Shown: positions 1-12,172, counted from the stretch's first letter. The stretch: 64,000 nucleotides of DNA from Kofleriaceae bacterium (GCA_020633495.1 JACKDR010000032.1:18066-82065), one strand, 5' to 3'. The notes: a model not told the origin generated them from the letters alone. Numbers and translations: made by a program.

Positions 1-1
1 G

Positions 2-691
2 ATCCTCGGCTCGATGGGCATCGGCGACAACCACCGCCACGAGTGGGTCGACGTCATGGTCGAGCTCGACGGCGCCGAGCACGTCGCGCGCTGGCGCGAG
101 CGCATGGCCGGCCTCGACGAGTTCGATCCGTCGCGCGGCATCGACTTCCTGGTCCACAGCCGCGGCGCCCACCGGCCGCGGACCTGCCCGATGCTGACCC
201 ACCGCCTCGCGCTGATCGACGCGGCGCGGACCTCGCTCACCGTCGAGATGGCGTACATGGGCGACCGCCGGTTCACCCAGGCGCTGGCCCGCGCGGTCCA
301 GCGCGGCGTCGAGGTCACGCTGGTCACCGCGTGGCAGGCCGACGTCCTCGGCAACGTCAACCGCGCCACCTGCGACACGCTGCTGCGCACCACCGGCGCG
401 CCCGACAACCTCACGATCGTCCTGCTGCCGCGGATGGTCCACTCCAAGATCGTCGTGATCGACCACCGCTGGGTCGACATCGGCTCGGCCAACTTCACGC
501 GCCTGTCGCACGGCGTCTACGACGAGATCAACCTCTACGCCGACGCCGCGCCGTTCGCGGTCGCGCTCGAGGCCGAGATCGCGCAGCACTGCGCCGAGGG
601 TCGGGTCGTCGAGCAGCGGGTCGGCTACCGCCGGGTCTACACCCAGATCGAGAAGGCGATCGTCGCGTACCAGTCGCGGAGGGGCGGCTAG
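2..691 (+). CDS. Phospholipase D / cardiolipin synthase-like protein, C-terminal part
   Basis: Partial gene: the frame is open to the left edge, so the N-terminal part is outside the window. The remaining 229 residues carry one clear HKD motif, HSKIVVID, at 440-463, followed by GSANFTR, the usual continuation in the PLD superfamily. The family normally has two HKD copies; the first should lie upstream. PLD enzymes use the His as nucleophile to hydrolyse or transfer phosphatidyl groups at membranes. Cardiolipin synthase-like is the best guess but the substrate cannot be read from this fragment. The TAG stop shares its last base with the GTG start of the TetR gene, so the two are probably co-transcribed. 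Confidence 0.8.
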   Translation: MLGSMGIGDNHRHEWVDVMVELDGAEHVARWRERMAGLDEFDPSRGIDFLVHSRGAHRPRTCPMLTHRLALIDAARTSLTVEMAYMGDRRFTQALARAVQRGVEVTLVTAWQADVLGNVNRATCDTLLRTTGAPDNLTIVLLPRMVHSKIVVIDHRWVDIGSANFTRLSHGVYDEINLYADAAPFAVALEAEIAQHCAEGRVVEQRVGYRRVYTQIEKAIVAYQSRRGG

Positions 692-1332
692 TGGCGGCGC
701 GCCCGCCCGGCGGCGCCGCGTCCGCCGACGACGATCGCGCCGCCCACGCCCGCGCCGAGCGCCGCCGGCAGATCCTCGAGGCCGCCAAGGAGGTCTTCGC
801 CGAGGCCGGCTACCACGAGGCGTCGATCAACGCGATCATCGAGCGCGCCCACATCGCGCGCGGCACGTTCTACCTGTACTTCGACGGCAAGGCCGCGGTC
901 TTCGACGCCCTGCTGGACGAGGCGATGCGCGAGCTGCGGGCCCGGATCACCCGGATCGACGTCGAGGATCCGGCGGCGCCGCCGCCCCACCTCCAGCTCC
1001 GCGACGGCCTGGTCCGGGTCCTCGACTACGTCCTCGGCGATCGCCTGCTCGCGACGATCCTGCTGTCGGGGACGACCGCGACCGAGGCCGAGGCCGCCAA
1101 CCGCGCCGGCGCGTTCTTCGGCGAGGTCCGCTCGGTGATCCGCACCGCGCTGGAGCAGGGCATCCAGATGAAGCTGGTCCGGCCGTGCAACGTCGAGGTC
1201 ACGTCGGCGGCGCTGCTCGGCCTGGTCCGCGGCGTCGTCGAGCACCTCGTCACCACCGCGTCGCCGCCCGCCGCCACCGAGGTGGTCGCGGAGATGATCG
1301 CGGTCGCGCTGCGCGGCGTCCTCAATGCCTGA
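691..1332 (+). CDS. TetR/AcrR family transcriptional regulator
   Basis: A 213-residue protein with a typical TetR N-terminal helix-turn-helix: RRRQILEAAKEVFAEAGY, then the recognition-helix part IARGTFYLYFDGK. The C-terminal two thirds are the variable ligand-binding/dimerisation region, so the inducer is unknown. The GTG start at 691 was chosen because it overlaps the upstream stop by one base and puts the HTH about 20 residues in, as in the family. The same frame is open much further upstream, but that part is a shadow of the phospholipase gene. It may regulate its own operon or the phospholipase gene; no operator was identified. Confidence 0.88.
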   Translation: MAARPPGGAASADDDRAAHARAERRRQILEAAKEVFAEAGYHEASINAIIERAHIARGTFYLYFDGKAAVFDALLDEAMRELRARITRIDVEDPAAPPPHLQLRDGLVRVLDYVLGDRLLATILLSGTTATEAEAANRAGAFFGEVRSVIRTALEQGIQMKLVRPCNVEVTSAALLGLVRGVVEHLVTTASPPAATEVVAEMIAVALRGVLNA

Positions 1333-1966
1333 GCGTGGCGGCGGTCGCGGCCGCGCCGGCGGCCGTGCGGCTGCCGGCGCGATCGCGGCGCTGATCGTGC
1401 TGGTCGCGACCGCTGCGGTCGCGCGGGCCGGCAAGCCGGCGCGGATCTACGCCGAGGTCGCCGAGGTCGCCGCTGACGAGGCGCTGGGCCGGCGCGGGCC
1501 GCCGCTGGTGGCGGTCGCCGAGGCGGCGCTGCCCGGGGTGCTGGCCCGCCACCCGCGGGTCGTGGTCGCCGGTGACGCCGACGCGCCCGCGCTCGAGGGC
1601 GGCGCCGCCGCGGTCAAGCGCGCGCTGCGCCGCCACGAGCTCGCCGGGGCCTACGCGCTGCACGCGATGATCCTGGCCTGTCAGCAGCGTGTGACCGACG
1701 GCGACCGCGACGGCGATGGCGACGGCCACCACCTGGCGGTGACGATCCAGCTCGACCTCGCGGGCGAGGCGCTGCCCGGCGGCGCCCTGGCGTGGTCCGC
1801 CGGCGCGACCGCGACGATCGAGATCGACGTCGCCGGCGCGGTGCGGGCCGCGGATCGCCATCGCGCGGTGCGCGCGGCGATCGAGGCGGCCGCGACCGAG
1901 GCGCTCGACCGCGGCGTCGAGCAGGTCGCGCCGTCGAAGCGACGCCCGGGCAAGCGCAAGCGGTAG
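1325..1966 (+). CDS. Hypothetical secreted or membrane-anchored protein
   Basis: A 213-residue protein not recognised as a known family. Residues 1-12 are basic, 14-35 are hydrophobic and end in ARA, consistent with a signal peptide or single anchor. The middle holds an acidic DGDRDGDGDGHH stretch and the C-terminus is strongly basic (KRRPGKRKR). The ATG overlaps the end of the TetR gene by 8 bases, so it is probably third in a PLD-TetR operon and translationally coupled. The rest looks like an alpha/beta domain of uncertain role; the overall fold is reminiscent of small periplasmic proteins that build a value from duplicated strands, but this is only an impression. Confidence 0.6.
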   Translation: MPERGGGRGRAGGRAAAGAIAALIVLVATAAVARAGKPARIYAEVAEVAADEALGRRGPPLVAVAEAALPGVLARHPRVVVAGDADAPALEGGAAAVKRALRRHELAGAYALHAMILACQQRVTDGDRDGDGDGHHLAVTIQLDLAGEALPGGALAWSAGATATIEIDVAGAVRAADRHRAVRAAIEAAATEALDRGVEQVAPSKRRPGKRKR

Positions 1967-1996
1967 CGCCCGCGGCGCGGCAGCGCGGTTGGCGCC

Positions 1997-2620
1997 TCAG
2001 TCGGCGCGCGCGGCCTTGGCCGCGGGCCGGCCGGCGATGCGACGGCCGTAGGCGAGCACGGTGGGGTGGGCGTCGAGGAAGCCGGCCCCGCGGGCCCAGC
2101 CCAGGACGCTGCCGACCGAGACGTCGGCGGCGGTGAAGGCGTCGCCGCACAGGTGCGGCCGACCGTCCGCGAGCGCGTCGCCGAGCACGCGCAGCGCGTC
2201 GTCGAAGGTGGCGCGCGCGGCCGCCTTGCGCTCGGCGGGGACGTCGTAGATGGCGGCGTCGAGCAGGGGCGGCTCGAGGTGTGACGGCACGAAGAACAGC
2301 CACTGCAGGTAGGCCATGCGCGCGGGCGCGTCGAGCGCCGGCGCCAGCGTGCCCGGGGCAAACCGATCGGCGAGGTAGATCAGCATCGCGCCGCTCTCGA
2401 ACATCGCGACGCCGTCGACCTCGAGCACCGGGATGCGGCCGAGCGGGTGGAGGCGGCGGTGGGCGTCGCCCTTGTGCTCGCCGCCGGCGAAGTCGACGCG
2501 GTGAAGCTGGTGGGGCAGGCCGAGCTCCTCGAGCAGCCAGCGGACCCGGCCGGCGCGGGTGTGCGGCGCGTAGTGGAGCGTGATCGACGGGGCGGCGGCG
2601 GCGGCGGTCATCGGCGGCAT
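1997..2620 (-). CDS. Glutathione S-transferase family protein
   Basis: A 207-residue protein of normal GST length. The N-terminal thioredoxin-like domain (about residues 12-88) has LGRIPVLEVDG with the cis-proline and FES for the glutathione gamma-glutamyl group; the C-terminal helical domain contains FTAADVSVG, the N-capping box region of GSTs. GSTs conjugate glutathione or act as reductases/isomerases in the cytosol; the substrate is not predictable. Two starts are possible, ATG at 2620 or ATG at 2611 (MTAAAAAPS). It is convergent with the secreted protein gene on the left, and a G-rich hexanucleotide array lies just upstream. Confidence 0.85.
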   Translation of the reverse strand: MPPMTAAAAAPSITLHYAPHTRAGRVRWLLEELGLPHQLHRVDFAGGEHKGDAHRRLHPLGRIPVLEVDGVAMFESGAMLIYLADRFAPGTLAPALDAPARMAYLQWLFFVPSHLEPPLLDAAIYDVPAERKAAARATFDDALRVLGDALADGRPHLCGDAFTAADVSVGSVLGWARGAGFLDAHPTVLAYGRRIAGRPAAKAARAD

Positions 2621-2629
2621 CGTACCGGA

Positions 2630-2775
2630 ACCGGATCGGGCACGGGCACGGGCACGGGCACGGGCACGGGCACGGGCACGGGCACGATCGGAACCGGATC
2701 GGGCACGGGCACGGGCACGGGCACGGGCACGGGCACGATCGGAACCGGATCGGGCACGGGCACGGACCCGATCGA
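2630..2775. repeat. Tandem hexanucleotide array (GGGCAC)n, three blocks
   Basis: Read on plus, GGGCAC is repeated 8 times (2638-2685), 6 times (2701-2736) and twice (2752-2763); blocks are separated by GATCGGAACCGGATC. Four or more G3 tracts with 3-nt loops make the plus strand a textbook G-quadruplex sequence. The array lies between the 3' end of the lipoprotein gene and the start of the GST gene. In the sense of the upstream (minus) gene it reads GTGCCC, like two other arrays in this window. Confidence 0.9.
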
Positions 2776-2819
2776 ACCGGAACAGGCGCGGGGGACCCGG
2801 AACCGGATCGGGGCCGCGG

Positions 2820-4370
2820 CTACGGCGCGACGCAGCGGCCGGTCGAGACCTGGCAGCTGAGCCGGTACCACGGCCCGCTCTGCGGGTACGACGTCGGCGA
2901 GGTCGGGCACTGATCGTCGCTGGTGCACTTCTGGACGCAGAAGTTCTCGGCCAGGTAGGTCGTGCAGACGTAGCCCGGGCCCATGCCGGCGCACTCGTTG
3001 TCGCTGTCGCACCGCGTGCCGCACACCATCCGGGTGTCGGCGTCCTCGACGAAGTAGAAGCTGGAGCAGTGGGCGCCGCCGCCGCAGTCGGAGTCGCTGT
3101 CGCAGGCCTCGCCGGCGGCGCGCTGGCCCAGGCCGTCGATCGACTCGCAGGCGCCGGCGACGCAGTCGCCGCGGTAGACCTGGTTGCGGTAGTTGGCGGC
3201 GCAGTCGGCCTCGGTGGTGCAGCTGCCGCCGCCGAGCCGCTGCGCGGTCAGCTGGTAGCTCTGCGCCGTCGACACCGTCGACTGCGCGTAGTAGTCGACG
3301 CTGACGAAGTAGTCGCCGACCGGCAGGTAGGTCAGCGTGATCGCCTCGGGCGACTCGTAGAACGACATGCCGTAGAGGTTGCCGCGCAGGTCGTAGACCC
3401 GCAGGTCGAGGTCGATCTGCGCCGCCCAGTCGAGGCTGAGCCGCCAGCTCTCGCCCGGGGTGTCGACGTGGAACCGGTAGTAGTCGAGCTCGGTCGACGG
3501 GTTGTTGCAGATCTTGCCGGTGGCCTGGGCGACGCCGCTGCCGTCGGGCGTCAGCACGGTCGCGCCGGCGGGGCCGTCGTCGCGATCCTCGGTGGGGGCG
3601 CCGTCGTCGCCGGTGCAGGCGTTGACGCCCGGGCCGCACACGCCGCTGGTGGTGTTGCACAGCGGCAGGAGCGGGGCGTCGCAGTCGAAGTCGCTGGCGC
3701 AGCCGACGCACTGGCCGTCGCGGCACACCGGCTCGCTGTGGCTGCACTGCGCCGAGGACTCGCACTGCTCCTGGTAGACGTCGAGGGTGAAGCCGGGGTA
3801 GGGCGGCTCGCCCGCGGCGTAGTAGTCGACCACCAGGTAGACCGGCTGGTCGGGCGCGACGAACCGGCCGACCTCGGTGCCGTCGACCTCGGCGTCCTCG
3901 AACAGCATGCACTCGCCGCCCGACGGGCCGCTCGGCGTCGAGCAGCCGGTGACGACGTAGAACGCCAGGTCGCTGGCGCTCGACAGCCGCGCCACGTAGG
4001 TCTCGCCGGGCACCAGGTTGTCGAGCTGATAGACGGCGTCGGCGCCGGCGGTCGCGATGCCGAACGGCGCGTCGACCACGGCGCAGCCGGTCGGGCTGGT
4101 TAGGTCGGCGCCGGCGTCGCGCAGCGAGCCGACCAGCTGGGCCGGCAGGTCGTCGACGTACAGGGTCGGGGTCGTGATCTCGCGGCAGGCCGGGTACTGG
4201 GTCTCGGGGCTGTCGGGCGGCGCGTCGCCGGCGTCCGGCGGCGTCGTGGTCGCGTCCGGCGGGTCGCCGGGGACGCCGCCGCCGCCGCACCCCGCCCACG
4301 GCGTCGCGAGCGCGGCGAGCGCCACGCTGCACGCGGCCGCGAGGACCGTCTGCTTCCCTGACCTCAGCAT
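2820..4370 (-). CDS. Cysteine-rich lipoprotein with PPC-like domain
   Basis: A 516-residue secreted protein. The start at 4370 gives a lipoprotein signal, MLRSGKQTVLAAACSVALAA then TPWAGC, with Cys about residue 29, followed by a Pro/Asp/Thr linker (DATTTPPDAGDAPPDSPE). Two beta-rich blocks follow; the second (ELDYYRFHVDTPG... to VGDYFVSVDYYA) resembles bacterial pre-peptidase C-terminal (PPC) domains. Between and after them are short Cys clusters of the form CxxxxxCxxxxPxCxxGxC, common in myxobacterial surface proteins. It probably sits on the outer membrane surface; binding partner unknown. The frame stays open far upstream, but that is a shadow of the next gene. Confidence 0.75.
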   Translation of the reverse strand: MLRSGKQTVLAAACSVALAALATPWAGCGGGGVPGDPPDATTTPPDAGDAPPDSPETQYPACREITTPTLYVDDLPAQLVGSLRDAGADLTSPTGCAVVDAPFGIATAGADAVYQLDNLVPGETYVARLSSASDLAFYVVTGCSTPSGPSGGECMLFEDAEVDGTEVGRFVAPDQPVYLVVDYYAAGEPPYPGFTLDVYQEQCESSAQCSHSEPVCRDGQCVGCASDFDCDAPLLPLCNTTSGVCGPGVNACTGDDGAPTEDRDDGPAGATVLTPDGSGVAQATGKICNNPSTELDYYRFHVDTPGESWRLSLDWAAQIDLDLRVYDLRGNLYGMSFYESPEAITLTYLPVGDYFVSVDYYAQSTVSTAQSYQLTAQRLGGGSCTTEADCAANYRNQVYRGDCVAGACESIDGLGQRAAGEACDSDSDCGGGAHCSSFYFVEDADTRMVCGTRCDSDNECAGMGPGYVCTTYLAENFCVQKCTSDDQCPTSPTSYPQSGPWYRLSCQVSTGRCVAP

Positions 4371-4388
4371 TGGCTGATCCCTCGAACC

Positions 4389-4412
4389 ATACGGAACTGC
4401 GTCCGATTCCGC
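4389..4412. promoter_or_regulatory. Possible dyad operator upstream of lipoprotein gene
   Basis: CGGAA and TTCCG arms separated by 10 bases lie 20-40 bases upstream of the lipoprotein start at 4370, overlapping the place where a promoter would be; a TATGGT hexamer (read on minus) sits between the dyad and the ATG. This is a weak visual call, with no known regulator. Confidence 0.25.
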
Positions 4413-4528
4413 AGTCAGCAACCCTGACATCGGCTGGCCCGACTGTGATCCCGAGGTGACGGAGCCAGCCCCCAGCTCTGAACCGGGGTCACACGCTGCC
4501 GCGTCGCGTCCGCGCCCTCCGGGCCGGA

Positions 4529-5566
4529 TCAGCGACCGCGGCGCCGGACCTTGCGGCCGTGGTGCTCTTCGTCGACCAGCGCCACGTAGTCCAGGGCCTC
4601 GTCTTCGTTGGTCCATCCCAGCGGACCGGCCGCGCCCAGCTGGCGCAACCGCTCGCGGAACCGGGTCGAGATCGTCTCGAACGGCGGCAGGTCGTCGCGC
4701 TCGGCCAGGGCCCCCGACGCCGCAGCCTCGCCGGCCTCCTCGGCGAGCCGCAGGGCGATCTCGCGGTCGAGGCGGCCGCGCCGCACCAGGTCCTGCATCG
4801 AGGTGGCCAGGGTGCTGAGGTCGAACTGGCGGGAATCGATCATCTCCAGGGCGACGAACAGGACCTGCCGCGCCGACAGGACGCCGTCGGCGTACAGCAC
4901 CAGCGCCGCCTGGAAGTAGTTGAAGACCGGCACCAGCCGGCTGCCGTAGCGCCGGAACGGCATCGTCGGCGACCGGCGGTCGAGGTGGATGACGATGCGC
5001 CCCACCACCGGGCCCTTGGCGGCGCGCCGGGCGGCGTCGAGGGTGCGGGCGATCTCGTCGGGGTAGGCGCGGGCGGCGCCGAGGATGCGCTCGAGGTCGC
5101 CGATCGGCACGCGGCCGGTCAGGAGGTCGGCGTACAGGCAGTAGATGATCGCGTCGGCCTCGGCGTCGTCGCCGAACAGCGTCTCGTGCGGCGCCGGCGG
5201 CGACCCCGCGCGGCTCTCGAGCAGGGCCGGCAGCTTGTACGGGATCTGGGCGCGCAGGGCGCGGAACCGGCCGCGCGCGATGTTGCGCAGGTTGTTCTTG
5301 AGGACGAACTCGTCGTAGCGGACGCCGTCGAGCGCGAGCTTGGCGGCCAGCACCGAGCGCATCTGGCTGGGCGAGCCCGACACGATGCAGATGCGGTGCT
5401 CGTCGCTGGCGCCCAGCGCGCGCAAGAGCGAGGTCGCGCCCGGGTAGGCCTGCTTGTCGGCCGCGGTCTCGATCGCCGACTTGACGAGGTCGCGGAAGCT
5501 GTCGAACTCGGTGCGCAGGTAGGTCTTGTCGAGATCCCACCGGAAGACGTGCTTGGGGCCGCCCAT
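4529..5566 (-). CDS. HAD-superfamily APP1/DUF2183-like phosphatase
   Basis: A 345-residue protein with HAD signatures. Motif I is WDLDKTYLRT (residues about 10-19), motif II is IVSGSP (about 61-66), a conserved Lys occurs in IPYKLP and the acidic motif IV is FGDDAEADAIIY. This order matches the catalytic domain of phosphatidate phosphatase APP1 (DUF2183), which dephosphorylates phosphatidic acid. The match is by motif only. It starts 7 bases after the plsX stop and is almost certainly co-transcribed with it; a phosphatidate phosphatase beside PlsX, which feeds phosphatidate synthesis, makes functional sense. Confidence 0.72.
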   Translation of the reverse strand: MGGPKHVFRWDLDKTYLRTEFDSFRDLVKSAIETAADKQAYPGATSLLRALGASDEHRICIVSGSPSQMRSVLAAKLALDGVRYDEFVLKNNLRNIARGRFRALRAQIPYKLPALLESRAGSPPAPHETLFGDDAEADAIIYCLYADLLTGRVPIGDLERILGAARAYPDEIARTLDAARRAAKGPVVGRIVIHLDRRSPTMPFRRYGSRLVPVFNYFQAALVLYADGVLSARQVLFVALEMIDSRQFDLSTLATSMQDLVRRGRLDREIALRLAEEAGEAAASGALAERDDLPPFETISTRFRERLRQLGAAGPLGWTNEDEALDYVALVDEEHHGRKVRRRGR

Positions 5567-5573
5567 GCCGCGC

Positions 5574-6653
5574 TCAGGTCACGACCCCGGCCTCGTCGCC
5601 GGGGGCGCGGACGCCGGCGCGCCCGGTGCGCTCGGCCAGCTCGCGCATGCCGCGGCCGATGCTGCCGCACAGATCGCCGGCCTGCGCCTTGGACGCGACC
5701 TTGATCGCGTTGGTGATGGCGCGCGCCGACGACCGGCCGTGCGCCTTGATGAACAGGTGGTCGAGGCCCAGAAGCGGCGCGCCGCCGTACTGTTCCCAGT
5801 CGGTGACGCTCTTGAGCTGGTCGAGCGCGGGCCGCAGCGCGGCCAGGCCGAGCCGCCACGCCAGGTTCTGCTTGTGGGCGTAGCGCGCCATGCGCAGGAT
5901 CGTCTCGCTGACGCCCTCGAGCATCTTGAGCACGACGTTGCCGACGAAGCCCGAGCACACGACGACGTCGGCGACGCCGCGCGGGATGTCGAGGCCCTCG
6001 ACGTTGCCGATGAAGTTGAGCTCGGTGGCCTCGAGCAAGAGCTCGTGGGCGCGCACCACCGCGGCCGGGCCCTTGCCGGCCTCGGTGCCGTTGGACAGCA
6101 GCGCGACCCGGGGCCGCCGGTTCTTCGAGATCAGCTTGGCGTACGCCGAGCCCATGATCGCGAAGGTCACCAGGTCCTCGGCGGTGGCGTCGATCGTCGC
6201 GCCGACGTCGAGGATCAGCGAGAACGGGTCGTCCTTGTCGCCGCGGCGCAGCTCGGTGGGGTAGACCGAGGCCAGCGCGGCGCGCCGGACCCCGGGGATC
6301 AGCTGCCAGCTGCGCGCCACCGCCAGCACCGAGGCGCCGGTGTTGCCGGCCGAGACCAGCGCGTCGCCCTCGCCGGCGGCGACCAGCCCGGCGGCGACCG
6401 TGATCGACGCGTCCGGCTTGGCGGCCAGCGCCTCGGCCGGCTTCTCGTCCATCTCGACGACCTGGGAGGCGTGGTGGACCCGGACCCGGGCGCCGTCGTG
6501 GCGCAGCCGCGGCAGGATCTTGCCGAGCTCGACGGCGTCGCCGACCAGCACGATCTCGGCGCCGGGCAGCGACAGCGACGCCTCGGCGGCGCCCTGGACG
6601 ATCTGCTCGGGCGCGTGATCGCCGCCCATCGCATCGACGACGATTCGCTGCAC
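5574..6653 (-). CDS. plsX: Phosphate acyltransferase PlsX
   Basis: A 359-residue protein starting with GTG at 6653. PlsX converts acyl-ACP and phosphate to acyl-phosphate, the donor for PlsY in glycerolipid synthesis. Diagnostic stretches are IVVDAMGGDHAPEQIVQGA at the N-terminus, SAGNTGA, GATIDA, LLSNGTEAGKG, NFIGNVEG, and VVCSGFVGNVVLKMLEG. Length fits the family with a short C-terminal extension. It is not next to fabH or rpmF as in many bacteria, but is followed after 7 bases by the APP1-like phosphatase gene. A GATCAT hexamer with an upstream TG lies 6 nt before the GTG, so the mRNA may be leaderless. Confidence 0.95.
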   Translation of the reverse strand: MQRIVVDAMGGDHAPEQIVQGAAEASLSLPGAEIVLVGDAVELGKILPRLRHDGARVRVHHASQVVEMDEKPAEALAAKPDASITVAAGLVAAGEGDALVSAGNTGASVLAVARSWQLIPGVRRAALASVYPTELRRGDKDDPFSLILDVGATIDATAEDLVTFAIMGSAYAKLISKNRRPRVALLSNGTEAGKGPAAVVRAHELLLEATELNFIGNVEGLDIPRGVADVVVCSGFVGNVVLKMLEGVSETILRMARYAHKQNLAWRLGLAALRPALDQLKSVTDWEQYGGAPLLGLDHLFIKAHGRSSARAITNAIKVASKAQAGDLCGSIGRGMRELAERTGRAGVRAPGDEAGVVT

Positions 6654-6711
6654 GGCCGCATGATCGCACGGCCGCGCGCCGGCGCAAGTCGCCGACGGCG
6701 AAACCGGGCCG

Positions 6712-8411
<1,700 letters not shown>

Positions 8412-8418
<7 letters not shown>

Positions 8419-8440
8419 CGTGCGTCGCCACCTCTATACC
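8412..8440 (+). promoter_or_regulatory. Sigma-70-type promoter of the Nif3-like gene
   Basis: TTGACA at 8412-8417, a 17-base spacer and TATACC at 8435-8440. The expected transcription start is about 8447, only about 6 bases before the ATG at 8453, so the transcript would be nearly leaderless; no ribosome binding site is visible. This is the best -35/-10 pair in the window. Confidence 0.75.
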
Positions 8441-8452
8441 GGCCCCTGGGCC

Positions 8453-9229
8453 ATGACCGTTCACCTGCGAGACGTGGTCTCGTTCCTCGACAGCACGCTC
8501 GAGGTGGACCGGTTCCGGGACTACGCGCCGAACACCTTGCAGGTCGAGGGCGCCCCCGAGGTCGACACCGTCGTGTGCGGCGTCTCGGCCAACGCCCAGC
8601 TGATCGAGCGCGCCGTCGAGCTCGAGGCCGACCTGATCGTGGTCCACCACGGCCTGATCTGGGGCGGCGGCCTGACCCAGATCGCCGGGCCGACCGCGCG
8701 GCGGCTCCAGCTCCTGCTCGGCAACGGCATCTCGCTGGCCGCCTACCACCTGCCGCTCGACAAGCACGCCCGGCTCGGCAACAACGTCGGGCTGTGCGAC
8801 GCGCTCGGCCTCGGCCTGCAGCGCGACGCCTTCGGCGACGTCCGCGGCACCCCGCTGGGGCTGGCCGGCTCGTGGCCGGCGCCGCTGACCCGCGCCGAGG
8901 CGCTGACCCGGATCACCTCCGGGGTGTGCGGCGGCACCGCCGCGCCGTTCGTGTTCCCGTTCGGCCCCGACGTCGTGCGCCGGGTCGGCGTGTGCTCGGG
9001 CGCGGCGTCGGACCTGCTCGAGGCCGCCGCCGCCGCCGGCTGCGATCTCTTCGTCACCGGCGAGCTCGCCGAGCGCGCCTCGGAGCTCGCCCGCGAGCTG
9101 CAGATCACCCTGGTCGCGGCCGGTCACTACGCCACCGAGGTGTTCGGGCCGCAGCGCGTCGCCGACGAGCTGCGCATGCGGTTCCCCAGCCTGTCGGTGC
9201 ACTTCGTCGGGGTGCCCACGCCGCTGTAG
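8453..9229 (+). CDS. Nif3-like dinuclear metal center hexameric protein (GTP cyclohydrolase 1 type 2 homologue)
   Basis: A 258-residue Nif3/YbgI-family protein. Starting at ATG 8453 gives the canonical N-terminus, HLRDVVSFLDSTLEVDRF followed by YAPNTLQVEG. Metal-ligand motifs are VVHHGLIWGG and, near the end, FVTGELAE and AAGHYATE. The family forms a toroidal hexamer with a di-metal site; its biochemical role is unsettled despite the GTP cyclohydrolase label. The frame is open upstream to 8297 but that part overlaps the divergent mutase gene and is non-coding. The next gene, hisZ, begins 16 bases downstream behind an AGGAGA site, so they probably share a transcript. Confidence 0.9.
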   Translation: MTVHLRDVVSFLDSTLEVDRFRDYAPNTLQVEGAPEVDTVVCGVSANAQLIERAVELEADLIVVHHGLIWGGGLTQIAGPTARRLQLLLGNGISLAAYHLPLDKHARLGNNVGLCDALGLGLQRDAFGDVRGTPLGLAGSWPAPLTRAEALTRITSGVCGGTAAPFVFPFGPDVVRRVGVCSGAASDLLEAAAAAGCDLFVTGELAERASELARELQITLVAAGHYATEVFGPQRVADELRMRFPSLSVHFVGVPTPL

Positions 9230-9245
9230 GCCGCGCAGGAGACGT

Positions 9246-10617
9246 ATGGACGCATCACCCGTCAGACTGCCGGCCGGAGTCCGGGACTACCTGCCGCGCG
9301 CCGCCGCGCGCCGCCGCGCCATCGCCGAGCGGCTGCTGGCGCTGTTCGAGCGCTGGGGCTACCAGCGGATCATCACGCCGGTCTACGAGTGCGCCGACGT
9401 GCTCGAGCGCGGCCTCGGCGACGCCGGGCGCGCCGAGGCGATCCGGTTCGTCGAGCCAGGCTCGGCCGAGGTCGTCGCGCTGCGCCCCGACTTCACGCCC
9501 CAGATCGCGCGCATCGCGGCGACCCGGATGCACGACGTCGACGGCCCGCTGCGCCTCTGCTACGAGGGCGCGGTGCACCGGCTCGCCGCCGGCCTGGCCC
9601 GCAGCGAGATCCTGCAGGCCGGCGTCGAGCTGATCGAGGCCGATCCGCCCGACGGCGACGCCGAGGCGCTCGCGGTCGCGGCCGCGGTGCTGGCGTCGAT
9701 CCACGACGACGGCGTCGCCGACGTCCGCCTCGACGTCGGCCACGTCGGGCCGTGCGTCGCGGTCCTGGGCGCCGCCCCCGACGACGACGCGCGCGCCGCG
9801 CTGGCCGGCGCGCTGGCCCGCAAGGACCGCGCCGGGGTCGGCCGCGCCGCCGCAGCGCGCTGCCCGCGGCGTGGCGGCCGCTGGCCGAGGCGCTGCCGCG
9901 GCTGTGGGGCCCCGCCGCCGAGGTCCTGGCCGCGGCGCGCGCGCTGTCGTGGCCGCGCGAGGTCCGCGCCGCGCTCGACGAGCTCGAGGCGGCGCTGGCG
10001 GCGTGCCGCGAGCTGATGCCCGAGGCCATGCACCGCCGCATCACCGTCGATCTCGGCGAGGTCCGCGGCTTCGAGTACTACACCGGGCTGCGCCTCGCCG
10101 GGCTACGCGCGCGGCGCCGGCGACGCGATCCTGCGCGGCGGCCGCTACGACGATCTGGTCGGGCGCTACGGCCGCGCCGCCCGCGCCATCGGCTTCGCGG
10201 TCGACGTCGAGGCCATCGCGTCGGCGCAGCGCGCCGCCGAGGTCGCGCGGCCGAGCCCGCCGGCGGTGCTCGTGGTGCCGACCTGGGCCGGCCGCGGCGA
10301 CGCCGCGCGCCTGGCCGCCGCGCTGCGCGGCGCCGGGCTGCGCGCCGCGGTCGATCTCGCCGGCGGCCGCAGCGACGCCCAGGTCCTCACCTACGCGCGC
10401 GCGCCAGCTTCACCCGGATCCTGACCCTGCGCGACACCGGCGCCCGCGCCATCGCGGTCGACGCCGCGCCCGGCGCGGTCGCCGAGCTGCGCATCGCGGC
10501 GCGCGAGCTGCGGCGCGCGCTGTCCGGCGACCCGGACACCGCGGCCGCGCTGGCCGCGCTGCTGGCGCCGCCGCCGGCCGGGTCGTCCTCGTCCTCCGCC
10601 AGCCAAAGGAGAGCCTG

Positions 10618-10618
<1 letters not shown>
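9246..10618 (+). pseudogene. hisZ: ATP phosphoribosyltransferase regulatory subunit HisZ, frameshifted
   Basis: HisZ is the HisRS-like paralogue that, with short HisG, makes the first histidine biosynthesis enzyme. The start is DYLPRAAARRRAIAERLLALF behind AGGAGA. Homology then runs through three frames: from 9246 to about 9860, a second frame to about 10100 ending RGFEYYTGLRLAG, a third to about 10400 containing GAGDAILRGGRYDDLVGRYG, and back to the second frame for ASFTRILTLRD to the stop at 10616-10618. The breaks fall in GC runs (a GGG for GG near 10100; a GC dinucleotide repeat near 10395). Either real decay or base-calling errors. The stop overlaps the purA start (TGATG), a common hisZ-purA neighbourhood. 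Confidence 0.8.
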
Positions 10619-11904
<1,286 letters not shown>

Positions 11905-12172
11905 CCCGGGGCTGATCCGTGCCCGATCCGGGTCCGGGTCTGATCCGTGCCCGATCCGGGTTCGGGTCTGATCCGTGCCCGTGCCCGTGCCGGTGCCCGT
12001 GCCCGATCCGGGTCCGGGTCTGATCCGTGCCGGTGCCCGTGCCCGTGCCGGATCCGGGTCCGTGCCGGTGCCCGTGCCCGTGCCGGTGCCCGTGCCGGTG
12101 CCCGTGCCCGATCCGGGTCCGGGGCTGATCCGTGCCCGTGCCCGTGCCCGGCCCGCCCCGCGGATCCGGATC
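11905..12172. repeat. Irregular GTGCCC / GATCCGGGTC tandem array
   Basis: Begins immediately after the purA stop. Early part alternates GTGCCCGATCCGGGT and CGGGTCTGATCC units; later part is dense in GTGCCC and GTGCCG hexamers. On the minus strand it offers many G3 tracts with short loops, so quadruplex potential is high. It belongs to the same family as the arrays at 2630 and 52645. No gene is visible in it. Confidence 0.88.

Noticed and set aside
2580..4103. A 507-codon plus-strand frame through the (GGGCAC)n array and the lipoprotein gene
   Set aside because: Low complexity (repeated RA) from the hexanucleotide array, then antisense of a clear secreted protein.
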